DNA from: Psococerastis gibbosa
Lineage: Eukaryota; Arthropoda; Insecta; Psocodea; Psocidae
Length of the DNA: 64,000 bases
Direction of reading: 5' to 3'
Assembly (NCBI GenBank): GCA_963971405.1
Contig: OZ020485.1
Location: 4,588,001-4,652,000, forward strand
Shown: positions 9,730 to 22,112 of the stretch, piece after piece
Layout: the number at the start of each line of letters is the position of its first letter
Numbering within the stretch: position 1 is the stretch's first letter
Notes under the pieces: model-generated
What the model saw: the letters and a program-made list of their open reading frames with translations, nothing else
Database searches by the model: none
What the model was told of the DNA's origin: nothing
Program-made: the position numbers and the translations under genes

Positions 9730-10325
9730 TTTTCATTAATCAAAATACAATTTTAAGTAAAATATGATGCATTACCAATATCACCAAAATCCATTGAGTA
9801 GCTTGCCCTAAAATCGACGAACAGAAAGACAGACAGACATTTCGTAGCAACTCCTTTTTGGTTCCTGGGACCTCAAAACCTGGAACTCTCTCGAAATCGA
9901 AATTTTCGATCATCAGAAAGCTTTCCTTACTGGTATTAACGTACAGTGCCTCGTTTGGTTATGGGCCAGGAGGGCCATGGCCCAGGGCCCCCACAAGAAA
10001 AGGAGACCCCACAACAAGCCGCAAAATAGGCACAAAATCGGAATATATTAAAAAACAACAAAAACAACAAACTAAAGCAAATAAATAAACTAGTCGAAAT
10101 ATTTGGCGAGAAATCGGAACGTGCCGTGTCATTAATGATTAATCGCCTCACTCTATTGTATCTTATTCTATTTTGCATACTGTGTCTCTATTCTATAGAC
10201 GGTAGTGGAATATTTGGGTAAGGGTGCAAGATTTTTCTGCCCGAGAAAGGGCCCCCACACAATTCTGGCCCAGGGGCCCCCACCCGGCATTGCTAACGTC
10301 TAGGCTAATCAGGAAAGCAAAAAAA
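9730..10325 (+). repeat. GACA-rich repeat, 3' part, split by a hAT MITE
   Basis: Carries cagaaagacagacagacatt, cctcaaaacctgg and ctttccttac. The expected terminal taacgtctaggct...ggaaagcaa is found after the 349-bp hAT element at 9944-10292. Confidence 0.7.
9944..10292. mobile_element. hAT-type MITE, 349 bp, inside a GACA repeat
   Basis: Ends cagtgcc and ggcattg are inverted, followed by GGGCC-rich subterminal sequence. The flanking octamers ttaacgta and ctaacgtc agree at six central bases, and undisturbed GACA-repeat copies read taacgtc at this site. So the duplication is genuine but slightly decayed. Confidence 0.7.
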
Positions 10326-12229
10326 AATAAAAAAATTAGTGTTTGTAAAGTCGGTTTACGAACGATAGTTTAACGTGACAATGTCATAACAAAAAATTGA
10401 TGAAATGACTGAATACTTTTATTAATAATGAAATTTATCATTTTTATCATTATTCAGTAAGAAAGAGTGAAATGAAATCTACAATTTAATTGATCCATAG
10501 GCTCGTCAGTTTTATCAGCAATTCGGTAATTAAATTATATAAAAAAATAATAATATTTAAATCAAAAATTAAAAAAAAACACAATATAGGCCTATTTAAA
10601 AAAAAATTCAAAAATTCAATTAAAAAATATAAAAAATAAATAAAAATACATTGTTTTTGTAATACAGTAAGTAATGAAAACCACATTAACTAATATGCGG
10701 AATAACGGACAATGAGCGTAAGGCATCGGTGTAACGCTTTTTCGTGCATGCACCCAGTGTTCCAGCCAGCGTTCATCAATTTATTAGATGTTGTCACGTC
10801 AAAAAAAAAAAAAAAAAATCTCTAAGCTTAACCTCTTGTTTCACAGCCGAGTTCTTTATAAACAGGACAAAGACGGTGAGCGATGAGTTATCACATCATC
10901 CCATATTGTCATTGAACGGAAGCAGGAATTAGTAATAATGTACCTATTTTGGCTCACAAGTACCTACGGCGCATGCCGTAACGGATTATTGCACCATCAT
11001 CAACTACGGTAATGAAAACAAAAGACTATCTCTTATCCCCTTCACTGAACACACCTGAATCAGGTACAATATGTCCCAAAGATGGTCTTACGGAGGCGCT
11101 GCGGAATGCACAAATAAGCCAATGGAAATGTACCTACGTAATCAGGTATGGGTTTCCACTAATTCCGATTTGATGCTGAGTTACATCGATATCTGTTACT
11201 ATAGACAGAGGGATTCATGTAATAAGATTCGAGATAGTAGATATCGTAATTAATAATAAACAATACCACTAGCCTACTAACAATATTACTTAATTAAATA
11301 CAATGTTATAAAATACTATCCAGAACCTACAAATCACTCTAGCCTATTGAAAAATTACTTTTCACTTCATTCCTCCTTTGTTTTTTTTTATAGTTTGATT
11401 GTAATTTTCTATAAATCAATGGGCTGCAGGTTGTCTCTATAATTGCTGATTATTGTCTACTGTTCATTGTATTAGTAAGTAACTTAGCAAAACAAAATTA
11501 TACCATGAAGGGATTGAAATTGTGTTAAAATTTTCTGTGTAAGATTTGCATGTAATTGGACGTTCAGGTCTGTTTGCAAATAAATGCTTACTTACTTATT
11601 TATTTAATGGGGAAGGCACAGAAAGAAATACATGGCAAAAAGGAAAAATGGGTGGAGTCCGTGGACCAAATCTAAGTCTTCCACGTCGAAGTCCAGTGTT
11701 TCAGGTACCTCTTGGAGGGAAAACCCCGGGGAAATTTTTCTAAAACCCCGACCTTCAATAACCAATGGCGACACAAAACAGCATAACAAAGTCAGTAATA
11801 TCAAAGAAATAAGTTTTTTTTAAAACTAAAACAATAACAGTAGATGAAATTGCTAAAAACTTTTAAATTTGGCTGTATAATTTGGAGCGACAATTCGAAC
11901 AATCAAACAGCCAAATCGTATTTCCACTTTAGATGTTTCATGTTTCGACTTAATGTAACCTAAACTTCACTCGTTATGCCTAAAAACCTGTTAAAATAAA
12001 AGAGTGTGAGAAAGGTACCCCTTTCATCTAAGCATAAAGTAATGCTAGAAAAAGCCCCCCCCCCCCCCCCGGGAGAACGTTTTCTGAAAGAAAGAGCATA
12101 TACCTGTATGCACTTAAATGCAGACAGGTTTTGACAGATATATATTGTGTGTACTGATATCTAGCCTTGCATTTCGGTGAGCTGCATTCAGCAGAATTTA
12201 GGATGTATGTTATCGGTCAAAACCTGTAA
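10326..12229. other. AT-rich intergenic stretch, no gene recognised
   Basis: 10480-10690 is extremely AT-rich. 11546-11606 has tgtttgcaaataaatgctta followed by TTTA repeats, a tail also seen near 17645-17690 that looks like a LINE 3' end. A C homopolymer lies near 12057-12071. No supported exon. Confidence 0.4.
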
Positions 12230-12620
12230 ACGAGCGCATATTCTCGATGTCAATAAAGCAGCTAAGGAGGAATTTAGGAAGACGTGGAGACGTAGAAGGC
12301 GACGGATTTCGTGGAGAGATGGTGTCCCTTATGCTGAGGTCCTGAGGCGAATGAATACAGAAGACGAGTTATCGATGGTTAAGGAACGGAAACTAACACA
12401 ATTCCGCCATATGAACAGTAACGAAAAGTATCGCCTTTTGCATGTAATAATCCAAGGGACGATGGAAGAACTCAGGGCTCCCGGCTGAAAAAGAACATTC
12501 TGGTTGAAAAACCTGAGGCAGTGGTTTGGCAAGAGCGCGACTTCCCTTTTCAGAGCAGTCTCTAGGGTCCGAATTGCGATAATGATCGCCAATCTTCGAT
12601 GGAAGAGGCATTTAAAAACA
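12230..12620 (+). pseudogene. LINE ORF2 C-terminal remnant
   Basis: The plus-strand frame contains ISWRDGVPYAEVLRRMNTE, then RKLTQFRHM..NEKYRLL and IIQGTMEELRAPG. After a frameshift it continues as WLKNLRQWFG-like and IAIMIANLRWKRHL. This is the typical end of RTE/Jockey-type ORF2 proteins (R..L..FGH..R...G...G.R...WL.NLR.W). 5'-truncated and frameshifted, hence non-functional. Confidence 0.7.
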
Positions 12621-13643
12621 GAAGCAGGAATTCGTGCTGGGGTCAGCATAAGAAAGAAAGTTAACAAAAAATAACAAAAACTTTTAGAAAAACTTGTTAT
12701 AACAACCCGAATTAGTAAAACCCAAATAATCGTTAAGAAATTAACTTTGTCTAAGAAACCCACTTGTGTTAGTTTAAAACCCTGAGCGCTTTCGGCAAGA
12801 ACATTTGCATCTTCTCGAGTTGAGCAAGTCTCAAATCGCAGATACAAGTCATTATACTAAAGTATAAGAATTTAAACTGAATAAAAAATAAGAAGTAAAA
12901 TATTTAAAAAGTTACAGACTATTTACACACCATTTATACACAATACATACCAATAAGATAGTAGTGACAAACACCCTTAATATTTTTTAAATTTTTTCAT
13001 TTCTCCCCGGCAAGGTGGAGACTAGGGTTCGATCCTCTTCCCGCCAATTTCCCCATGTCTTCCATTTTCCTAGAGAAAGGAGGCTTTCTTAAAAGTTGAA
13101 TAAGTACCTCTAATTGTTGTTACATGATAACATATAATACTGAGACTGAGTTAAAGTCCCGTTTGTAGAGAAGTGGATTATGAAAAGGAAGGTCGAAGTT
13201 CAAAACTCGACAAGAACCGCGTAGGATGAAAACATAGTTGCTAGGCATGTTTGAGAAAAGCGAAATGTTTGTGAACTCAACTTTTCTCCCAAACGAACGA
13301 GAGTTAGACCGTTTCCAGGCTACAGTAGAACTCTTAGCTCTTAGTTGAACTACAATACTAGACTAGTTCCGTTAGGTTTTGAGTTCAAAGTAATTAGATA
13401 TGCGATCTGCATTTTTGTATTTAGTTAGTAGGTACGGTATGTTCTGACTGACCTGTCAAAAGTCCCGTACCGTACGTTTTATGGGGGCAAATGTCCACCA
13501 AAATAGGTGGTAGGCTACATTTGGTTTCTTATTTTTATCATGATAATTATCCACTTTAGGAAAAAAACTATTTATATTTGAATATTTGCATTATGTATTC
13601 AGTAGGCTATGTTCTGAATGAAAAGTTAAAAGTCCCCTTAGGC
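12621..13643. other. No recognised feature
   Basis: AT-rich. One short stretch at about 13455-13495 (aaaagtccc...ttttatgggggcaaa) resembles the sequence right of the TTAA element at 14035-14075. Confidence 0.35.
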
Positions 13644-13647
13644 TTAA

Positions 13648-14034
13648 GAGGACATGCTACGTAGAAAATTCGCATCCCGAAATTTGTTGTTTGTATGGAC
13701 TTTTTATTTTTTACTTAATTAACAAAGCAAGTCATTAAAGAGTTGGCTCATGAAGTTGTAGAAGATTACTTCATGTATCATATAATAGGAAATATTAAAT
13801 TTTAGGTACCTTAGTTCTTTCATAAATACCAGACAGGACTAAAATTTCGCATAATCTGGAATTTTTGTAAGAACTACAAAACCGAAAATTAAAAATGCCG
13901 GTTATATGATGCACGAAGTAGTCTTCTACAACTTATATGAGCAAAATTTTTAATAACTTGCTGTGTTAATTAAATAAAAAATGAAAAGTAGCCTATTAAA
14001 TTTTGGGGGTGCCATTTTTCTACGTAGCATATCC
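13648..14034. mobile_element. Foldback element, 387 bp, flanked by TTAA
   Basis: The two halves are inverted copies over almost the whole length: catgctacgtagaaaa on the left matches the complement of ttttctacgtagcatatcc on the right, and gttgtagaagattacttc matches the complement of gaagtagtcttctacaac. TTAA lies on both sides (13644-13647, 14035-14038). TTAA duplication is the piggyBac signature, but the termini are not a standard piggyBac sequence, so the superfamily is tentative. Confidence 0.7.
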
Positions 14035-14144
14035 TTAAGTCCCATGCCGGGAAAGCCTTTTATGGGGGAAAACGAGGAGAAATTTGGAAACATTTCATTT
14101 TTTTTTTTTTTAAATATTTTATCTTCAGATTTAAAACCTTACAC

Positions 14145-14480
14145 CATTTATGACCTAAAACATGCCTGAAGTTAGAAAGTATTGATAAAAAGGTTCTTCC
14201 GAAAAATTCTTGTTTAGCAATAAATTAGGTTACCGGTACCCAAAAAATGAACAAAATCTCCCAGAATGTTGTTAACCTGCAGTACATGCCGAATTCCATT
14301 AAATTTTCGAGTAGTTAGGTGCAAACCGAAATGTAAACTGATAGACAAACCAGCATTTCGTAAGAACCATTTTGGGTCTAAGTACTTCAAAACATATGAT
14401 AAATGCATTAAATTCTCAAAATCTAAAATTTCCAATTTGGAAAGCAATATTATAGTAACGCATAAATATAGGAAAGCAAA
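14145..14480 (+). repeat. GACA-type repeat, diverged 3' part
   Basis: Aligns with 1228-1780 through acctaaaacatgcctgaag, aaaggttctt, catgccgaattccat, gcatttcgtaagaaccattt and ggaaagca. The GACA run itself is mostly lost. Confidence 0.6.
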
Positions 14481-15394
14481 AATAATCTACCCATTTATTA
14501 TTATTTAGGAAAAATAGGGTAATGAAACAAACATAATACAGTAAATTGGTCATTGCGTGGTATTGGATGCAGCCTCCCTCCACCGGTAGGTACCTGGGTT
14601 AGGTACCACCTAAACATTATAGTAGTGGTAAGTGGTAGGCACCACCAGTCAGTAGACCTGTGCCTGTCGTGTAGTGCCAACACCTTGGATAACCGCTCCC
14701 TATAGATACCGCACCCGGTAAGTTAATAGGTAATAATACTCCAATTATGCCTATACAGTACTTACTTACTGTTCTTATAATTATTATTAACAGCATTGAA
14801 TCTGAATCTACAACTATGCCGCATTTGATACATCCTGTGCGTTTGATGATAAACCCACCACTTTAATCATTCTGCTAACAAAACTGCAGGTATTTGAGAA
14901 AAAATTGTCATAATTGTGGTAAATTTTCCAGTTAAAATGTCGTAGGCCCTAGCTAACTTCGCAATTAAATCCACTTCAATAGACTATGAAACATCATTCC
15001 CGCGCTTTCAAAAGTACATATTCAAACTGCTTGATAGAGCCTGTTTTGAATTTTTTTTTATTGATATAATGGACAAGGCTTCATTATTAACGTCCATTCT
15101 TAGCCAACTATACAATTTAAAAATATATATATATATACGCTATTATACTGAATGTATTCGTATAAGTATACGAATTCAAAAATTACCGATAATTCAGTCT
15201 TTGAAATGATATAAGACATGCCACTCAGGGGGATGCTAGTTGATAATAAATAATTATAAGAACTATAATAAAGTTAAGCTCACATAGAGAAACCTTACTA
15301 ATGAATCAATGGGCTAATTAATACATTATACTTATTAGGGGATAAAAATTTAATTGGCACATGTATAAGTGAGAAGCTATAGTATGATATTGTA
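14481..15394. other. No recognised feature
   Basis: AT-rich, with a short (AT)n run near 15127-15137. No exon or repeat recognised. Confidence 0.35.
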
Positions 15395-15560
15395 GCGCGT
15401 TCCCACACTTGGTTAAGTCGAACCAACGCCTAACGTCAATGTGAAGCATGTCTGAGCTTGCGCCTTGGCAGTTGTAGTCGGTGTAGATTGACATCGAGGA
15501 GTGAGCCAGTTTACCAATCGAAATTTATTCGGGCACAATACCAATAATGTCCGAAAACCG
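15395..15560 (-). repeat. Interspersed repeat family D, partial
   Basis: Contains ttggttaagtcgaac, gtcaatgtgaagcatgtctg, agctt and gtagtcggtgtagattgaca. These are complements of landmarks in 41205-41430 (gactacaagcgataatggg, agctgagacaagcttcccat). Confidence 0.55.
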
Positions 15561-15917
15561 ATGGGGTCGTTGGCAGGGCATGATTCAATGGGCCACACTA
15601 CAAGTAAGCCTATGTCCATAAAAAGCCCATTTCTCTCTCTGTCTCTATTTTCCTCATTCAGAACTCCCTGGACAAGGAGCATATATTAACCAATGCAATA
15701 AATATAAATAATAATATTGTACGTAACCTACCGCCTAGAACAGCGGCATTAATAAGAGATAATCCGACACTCCTGAAATAGTTTTATTTATAAAATAAAA
15801 TGTCACAGTAAGTATCCATCGTAGAGCCACTCATGAGATGTCATAAATTAGAAGACACATTCCTCTACAATTTCACACATAGCTTGTGGCCGTCACTAAC
15901 AATAAGTGGCCATAGTT

Positions 15918-16011
15918 TAAATAAATAAATAAATAATGAATTTATTATAGCTGAGACCACCCTAGCGGAGTTAGGGCCATAAGACCCTCTCTTACACTCA
16001 ACTAGGGGTCA
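15918..16011 (-). repeat. SINE family A, 3' part, antisense
   Basis: The reverse complement reads gttgagtgtaagagagggtc, then gccctaactccgctagg, ending in a TTTA-rich tail, matching the 3' halves of 23085-23285 and 56605-56806. Confidence 0.65.
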
Positions 16012-16884
16012 GCAACAAAAACCGTATAAATTTGCAGTACAAGGTTCGAAAAATTCAAAAATTCCCTAAGACTAAAACTCTCACTCAATCACACACACAA
16101 GCATGGGGTGGTTTGAATAAATCCTAGCATATGTAATATTTAAAATTAGATGCTCCTTGAGTCGAATCCTGAACACAGTGACAGTTAGTTTCGGAACTAC
16201 TTCGACTTGACATATTTTTTTGTACTTATTTGTATATACTAATCATTTCAAATAATTGTGGTCATTCAGTGGTAGTGTATACGCATGTTTTATGTATCAA
16301 AATGTAGAGAAACCCTACTTCTGTTTTATTACACCTCATTAATAGCTCTACAATCTATATTTTTGGTGAAACGTGGTTTGTTTTTCAAACTAAAGGTTTA
16401 CCCCCTCTGGTTATCTATTAATGATAAAAAATTTGCTCAGTCACTGCGATAAACTACAAAGGAAATAACGCCTGTCTATATAATTTATAGGAAAATATGG
16501 CAAAGAAAGTGAAATACACAACCGTCACACTTTTGTCTAATATTATACAATACAAACTGAGTACTGTAGTACTTGTACTTGTACTTGATTCCACCCTAGG
16601 GAGTTCGTTGTTCTAAATATAGGCTATATATCGTAGTATCTATGTATAAAATGCATATTTAGTCAAATGAAGAAACTAGTTAGCCTTCTTGTATTTATTA
16701 AGGTGGAGATTTCTAAATAGGTATTTTGTAAACAAACCAGGCCCTGGTTATTTCTGACTTACATAATTAATTCCATAATTCACAGCCGCATAGGCTAAAT
16801 AGGAAAATGAATTTATGAAAAATTTATAAAAAATTCAAGCCTTCGTAGTAGATTTGCCTGTTCGCACCTAAATTATTATCAATC
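16012..16884. other. No recognised feature
   Basis: AT-rich intergenic sequence without a supported exon or recognised repeat. Confidence 0.35.
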
Positions 16885-16887
16885 TAG

Positions 16888-17317
16888 GGCGGCTATTCCA
16901 CTTGAGGAGCAAACTTTCAAAACGGCACTAATACATTTTCGTAAAATGTTCAGGAAACACGAAAAACATAATTATTTCGGCTTTATTATAACGGGAATAT
17001 AAGTTTTTAACCCTTCAGAAGAGTGGGTTAAATTTTTTTGTTTTTGTTTTGATTAGCAATCCTGATTCAACTCATCTTCAAGATGGAAAATCTATGATAA
17101 AATCAATTTTTAATTTTCATGGATTTGTGACGTTTTGAAAGTTTGCTCCTAACTTGTCCATATTGCGTCCTTTGGGCATCAATAATTGATGAGATTTTTG
17201 TTTTAAGGAGACTATTATGTAGATACTTAACTTATCTATTATAAATTAAGTTATAATATGGTAGAGACTTATTATTGAAGGATAAATGACGGAATATTGA
17301 CAAGTGGAATAGCCGCC
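16888..17317. mobile_element. PIF/Harbinger-like MITE, 430 bp
   Basis: Ends ggcggctattccactt and aagtggaatagccgcc are inverted; flanks are TAG (16885-16887) and TAA (17318-17320). An inner inversion pairs gagcaaactttcaaaacg with cgttttgaaagtttgctc near 17132. The segment ggagactattatgtagatac through aatatggtagagacttatta is shared with the loop of 44164-44381. Confidence 0.7.
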
Positions 17318-17455
17318 TAAAGAAACACGATTAAGTGCATCAAACACATTTTATGGAAAAGGCTTTTTATTTTGTGACACCTCACTTTGAGCTTTTTGAT
17401 TAATTTTTTCCCTCAGTTTAGACTAGATTTTTTGGAACTGCCCCTCCCCCCCCAA

Positions 17456-17723
17456 CACTGGCGGTTTCAAGGGGGGCAGGGCCCCCATGCCCCTCCCCCC
17501 CTTCACAGTTCACAAGAGCATTTTAGTATACTCCTTTTGGAAAAATAAAGTGAGAAGTGTTTGGAAACCCCAGTATTAAACTAGTCTGGTCTGATCTTTT
17601 TGTCAATAGTTAAGTAAGTTAAGTTAATTTGCATCTTATTGGACATTGTCTGTTTGCAAATAAACGATTATTTATTTATTTATTTAATAGCCCCCCCTTT
17701 TTTTAATTCCAAAACCGCCACTG
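17456..17723. mobile_element. hAT-like MITE, decayed
   Basis: The right end is the complement of cagtggcggttttgg and the left end reads cactggcggtttcaa, one base changed at position 3. I see no convincing 8-bp duplication. The interior contains tgtttgcaaataaacgatta followed by TTTA units. Confidence 0.55.
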
Positions 17724-18503
17724 CAATACTAGATACGTTCCTCCTACATAGTATAATACTACATGCATCAGTCTTAAACAATATGAGCTGTTACCCTGTA
17801 TTGTAACATCTATTGTTCTGTAATTGAGGGGGACTATGGGCTACGCCCCTGGTTTTTTCCATTCCAACCAAGCGCCCACTGTCATCATCGCCATCAAATG
17901 ATGTGAATGCATGTCTTATCACATACCTATAGTGTGTTAAAAGGAAAGTTACCCAACAACTACAACTAATAGGTAGCTAGTGAATATTTGACTATTTTAC
18001 AACAGGCTACCATTGTTTACTCCGTCCATCCGGAGAAATACAGTAAGTTACCAATGTAGGTTGGTACTTGGTACTTATATCAGGTTTGCTGGAACTAGTT
18101 AGTTCATATGTTAGGTACCTGTTTTAGACCAGTTGGCGAATCATAGGATCAGCACAATGCTTCTTATTGGAAATATTGACTCGCAGCAACTTAAAATACC
18201 AGCAATTTGAATGCTGAGCATCTTATTTCTGTTATGTTGAATGGTCTCAATGATTGTGTACATATGGGACCCTCTTAGAGTTCTATATAGGGGAGATGGG
18301 ACATTCGCTTCCCGCCAAAATAATACACTTGAATTTGTGGGGGCCACTCACCACGCCTCCTATGGCCAACCATTGTAAAAACGTACCAGTAGACTTACTA
18401 TGCCACTTAGCATTAAGTATTCTTGGAGTTAAAAATGTCAACAAATTTTAAATAGCACTTTCCAGTATATTATCTTGTTTACATTTTTAATCCCAGGGTA
18501 AGA
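17724..18503. other. No recognised gene
   Basis: 18421-18503 (gttaaaaatgt, tatcttgtttacatttttaa) is related to 36500-36610, so it belongs to a low-copy repeat. Confidence 0.35.
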
Positions 18504-18507
18504 TTAA

Positions 18508-18892
18508 GGCTGAGTGTTCAAAATGTTTTGTAAACAAGAAATTTTACTGATTTTTTGACGAAAATAATTTATTGCTCATTCCACAGATACAAAGATAACA
18601 AAGTGAACAGATAAAAAACCCATAAAAAATCCAAGTTGTCGTAGGAAGTTTATATTTTCTGAACTGAAATATTATTACCTTAAAAAAACTGGATAGATAG
18701 CCTTAAACCCATTTTGTAGCATAGTTGTAAGTCTGTAAAGGAAATAGACAGCTTTCACAGAAAGCTCGTATTTTTTAAAAATTTTTCATCTGTTCCGTTT
18801 TATATCTTTGTGGCTGTGGAACGAGCAATTAATTAATTTCGTCCAAAAAGTACGATAATTTCTTGTTTACAAAACATTTTGAGCACTCAGCC
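18508..18892. mobile_element. Foldback element, 385 bp, flanked by TTAA
   Basis: The arms are inverted over more than 100 bp: ggctgagtgttcaaaatgtt and ttgtaaacaagaaatt on the left pair with aaacattttgagcactcagc and aatttcttgtttac on the right. TTAA lies on both sides (18504-18507, 18893-18896). A related sequence at 36541-36625 has a single TTAA and no insert. Piggybac-like by target site only. Confidence 0.75.
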
Positions 18893-18899
18893 TTAAGAC

Positions 18900-20608
18900 T
18901 AAAACTAATCGCTAATAGCCTCAACATTAACGCAATATTTTTGGCCAGCTGGAATTTCTCACCTGTCCTACGTAGAACTTTTCTCTTCTTCGACAGTCAA
19001 ATTTTCTCAATAAAAGCGCAAGAGCTGAGGTGTAATAGAGAAGCCTCGCTAGTGCAATACAAGCTACTGCATTACTATTTATTATAATAATACTGACTTT
19101 TTGTTCTATTACTATTATTCTATTAGCAACCTCCAGCGATTTATAGTGCTTGACTCGGTTACTTCAATTTTACCACACTGGGGTAAGGTCACATATTTGC
19201 AGCGTACACTAGATAGAAAGGAGTTTTACATATGTTGAGGGTACCTCACCTCCGGTGACGTCAGAAGGCCCCCCCCCCCCGAAAAACATTCTAGCTACGG
19301 CTTTCCACTGGGGAAAGGCTGAAAGTAGGCATTGGCAAACAACAAACAACAACAATAAAAGTTGCTGTAGAGGCTTATACATTTAATATTGCATATAAAC
19401 TGTACAACTAGCTATATGAGGAGGAAACCTTGCTACCTGTATTTAACCTATGGTTTGGGACTTGACCAGGCTGGGCGACACCAGCCATCGTTGTTATAGG
19501 GCTGCTTGTCACATTTTATTTAATATACCGTATTTACCCTAAATTATAAACCATAAAACTGAAAGCAAGTTTCCATTTAAGGCTTGAACTTCTGATTAAA
19601 AAAAAAATTAAATAAAGACTACATTGGATTGTTGGATTGTAGCCAACTGGATGAGTGCCATGTCTGCATTAATTACAATAACTAGACCTCCAATTGCTTA
19701 AGCTAACTATGAAAATCAGTGATTTCTAGATGACGCCGAGTAGTTGGAGCTTTCGTTATCCTTTAATACCGTATAAATTAAATTTTATTTTCATTCATTG
19801 TTACATAAAACGTATTGAATACGGCTGTCTACTGTATTTAGGATAGAAAATGCAGATAAGCTATGCAAATTTGTCACACAATAAATTTGAATGCATTCAC
19901 AACATAAATAAACCATAAAGCAACAATAGCATAATTTAAACCACACCCATCCTGCCAAAAATGAATTATTAAAGATGAAGATGTAACAGTGGAGAAAATG
20001 AAGATATAATATCTGTGAAATTTGCCATGTAATTCAATATACAATAAAATAACAATAGAATAATCTGAGCCACGCCCCATTCGCGCCAAAAAAATTAGAA
20101 CCACTCCCTAAGCAGTTAATAGAGTTAAAGAGGAAATAATAGGAACTATGTTAGAACCAGTTGTAATAGGAGAAATTTAGGTACTGTACCGAACCAAGTG
20201 TGATTTTTAAATTGAAAGAAAGTTGAACCCGCACTAATAGGCTTTTACTATCCTTACCACAACCTTCATATGAGTCAGACGCCATCGTTGTTTCCAAACA
20301 ACACGTATCCTCTTAAAAAGTGCGGTTTCCGCAATGAATCCTGGTTATTATAGTTCATATTACACTAATTGGTCGGGACTAATTTAGTGCACAATAGTAG
20401 CATTAGAAAAAATGATTTTTCCTGTTTTAATGGATTTAAAATAGAATTGAGTAATTGCTGACTCAGTTAAATAGCCCGGAGGGGTCCGGTTGATGAGAAC
20501 TGAACCAGGAAACGAAACTACACTTCTAATTCAATTTGATCTCAACTGATTTGATTTTGACTGATTTGTTTTCAAATTACTTTTTGTCGTTCAATTTGTT
20601 CATTCATT
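18900..20608. other. No gene; one decayed direct duplication
   Basis: 19905-19970 and 20035-20103 are diverged direct copies about 130 bp apart (aacaatagcataat...ccacacccat...gccaaaaa against aacaatagaataat...ccacgcccca...gccaaaaa). A C homopolymer lies at 19269-19280. No supported exon. Confidence 0.4.
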
Positions 20609-20665
20609 CATATATTTTCTGACCATGCTTCGGAGGGCATCCAAACCAGGTGGTCCCATTCTATC
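20609..20665 (+). repeat. SINE family A fragment
   Basis: tattttctgaccatgcttcg, then gagggcat and aaccaggtggtccc, match the middle of 23085-23285 and 56605-56806. Confidence 0.55.
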
Positions 20666-20865
20666 GATGCTTTCTAACTTCAGGTATGTTTCAGATGATA
20701 AATTGAGTAACAAAACCGAACAGGTTGCTCTCATAAAGCAAAGTTCTGGTTCTGAAAGAAAAATTATTTTTTGAAGAAATTATGGATTTTGTTAAATTGT
20801 CTCTTTCAATATATTTCCAATAGTATGAGAATACCAACGGCGATACTAAGTTTAATCTATCAGAA

Positions 20866-21500
20866 CAGAGCCTGTTCAAGACTGCAGCGGACTTGTTAGT
20901 GTGCACAGCGCGAGCAGGGGATCATGATAGGACATGCTAACGAGTTGTGACTGTTAGTCAGTCAAAGTGCGTGTCGAGGCCTGGTCACCTCCGAATTAAT
21001 CGTGTGACTTTACTATGTTCCCCAAGTAGTTCGGAATCCACTATAATCAGGAGGTCCACCCTGTCAGTCAAATTCCTTTCTCCTTTAGGTGAAGGAGTCT
21101 GCCTCATTTTAAGAAACAGACTCACTTTTGCCAACGGCCTTATCATGTTGAATTCATTAGAGCTGACCATGTTTCAAACTGCGGCAAACTTGGTAGTGTG
21201 CACAGTGTTGGCAGGGGAACATGGTGGGACCTGATAACGCGCTACGTCACGTCTACGTGAGTGTCGAGTCCAGGTCACCTCCGATTTAATAGTGTGTGAC
21301 CTTACCCTATACCCCAAGTGGTTCGGAATCCGCTATAATCGGGAGGTCCACCCTGTCTGTCAACTCCTCTTTCCCCGAGATAAAAGAGTCTGTCCTTAGG
21401 GAGCCTCAAGTTAACAAACAGACTCACTCCCCACGCCAGGTTGACAGGGTTGCTTAAAACGGAAATGCTGAAAGCAGGCGTTGAAAAAACAAAACAAAAC
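20866..21500 (-). repeat. Interspersed repeat family C, two tandem copies
   Basis: Two copies lie in the same orientation at about 20866-21135 and 21140-21500. Each contains gtgtgcacag, ggtcacctccga, tcggaatcc and ataatc.ggaggtccaccct, followed by aacagactcac. The second ends in a CAAAA-type A-rich tail, and a fragment of another tail lies at about 21590-21660. Confidence 0.75.
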
Positions 21501-21779
21501 AAAATCGGCCTTCCGCTTCACAGTCATGAATGGACTGCGCTATGAACACGAAGAAGCGGCGTATATGCTAAATATTTGATTAGCCTGAGACGACAGGCTG
21601 ACAGGGTTGATTAAAAGCAGAAATGCTGAAAGCAGGCGTTGGAAAAAAAACTAACAAAACAATATTAAGACAAAATCTGAATGAGCTCACTGGTTCAATA
21701 CATAATATACCGTTCTGTAAATACTCAGAAAGTTTGGTCCCTTTTTATCTCTTTTATACCTGAAGCGAAAAAGGGTTCA

Positions 21780-22112
21780 ATTCAATGAAAGTATTGTGGT
21801 CAGCTGGAGGGACCATGTGACAAATGAAAGAGTGCTAGACGCTATCGGGGAAGAAAGACAGTTAGTAGCCCAGACACGAATCAGGAGAGCGAAATGGATG
21901 GGGCATTTGCTAAGGCACGAAAATCTGGTACACACTATTATCGAGGGCACTGTAGAGGGAAATAACCGAAGAGGACGGCCGAAGAAGGAATTCATGGATC
22001 AAGTAAAAGAAGACGCGGGAGCAATATCATATCAAGAACTGAAGAGGAAGATCGAGGACCGAGTAAACTGGAGGACGATATGCAGCGAGTTCCTGCCAAC
22101 CAATCGCTAAGA
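21780..22112 (+). pseudogene. LINE ORF2 C-terminal remnant, 104-codon open frame
   Basis: A plus-strand open frame from 21796 to 22110 encodes VSWRDHVTNERVLDAIGEE, then RRAKWMGHLLRHENLV, IIEGTVEGNNRRGRPKK, SYQELKRKIEDRVNWR and stop. The order W.GH..R / IEG...GRRGRP / Y.ELK...DR..WR is the conserved tail of endonuclease/reverse transcriptase polyproteins of insect LINEs. The catalytic domains are absent, so it is a 5'-truncated insertion. The frame is unusually clean for a dead copy and may be recent. Confidence 0.8.
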
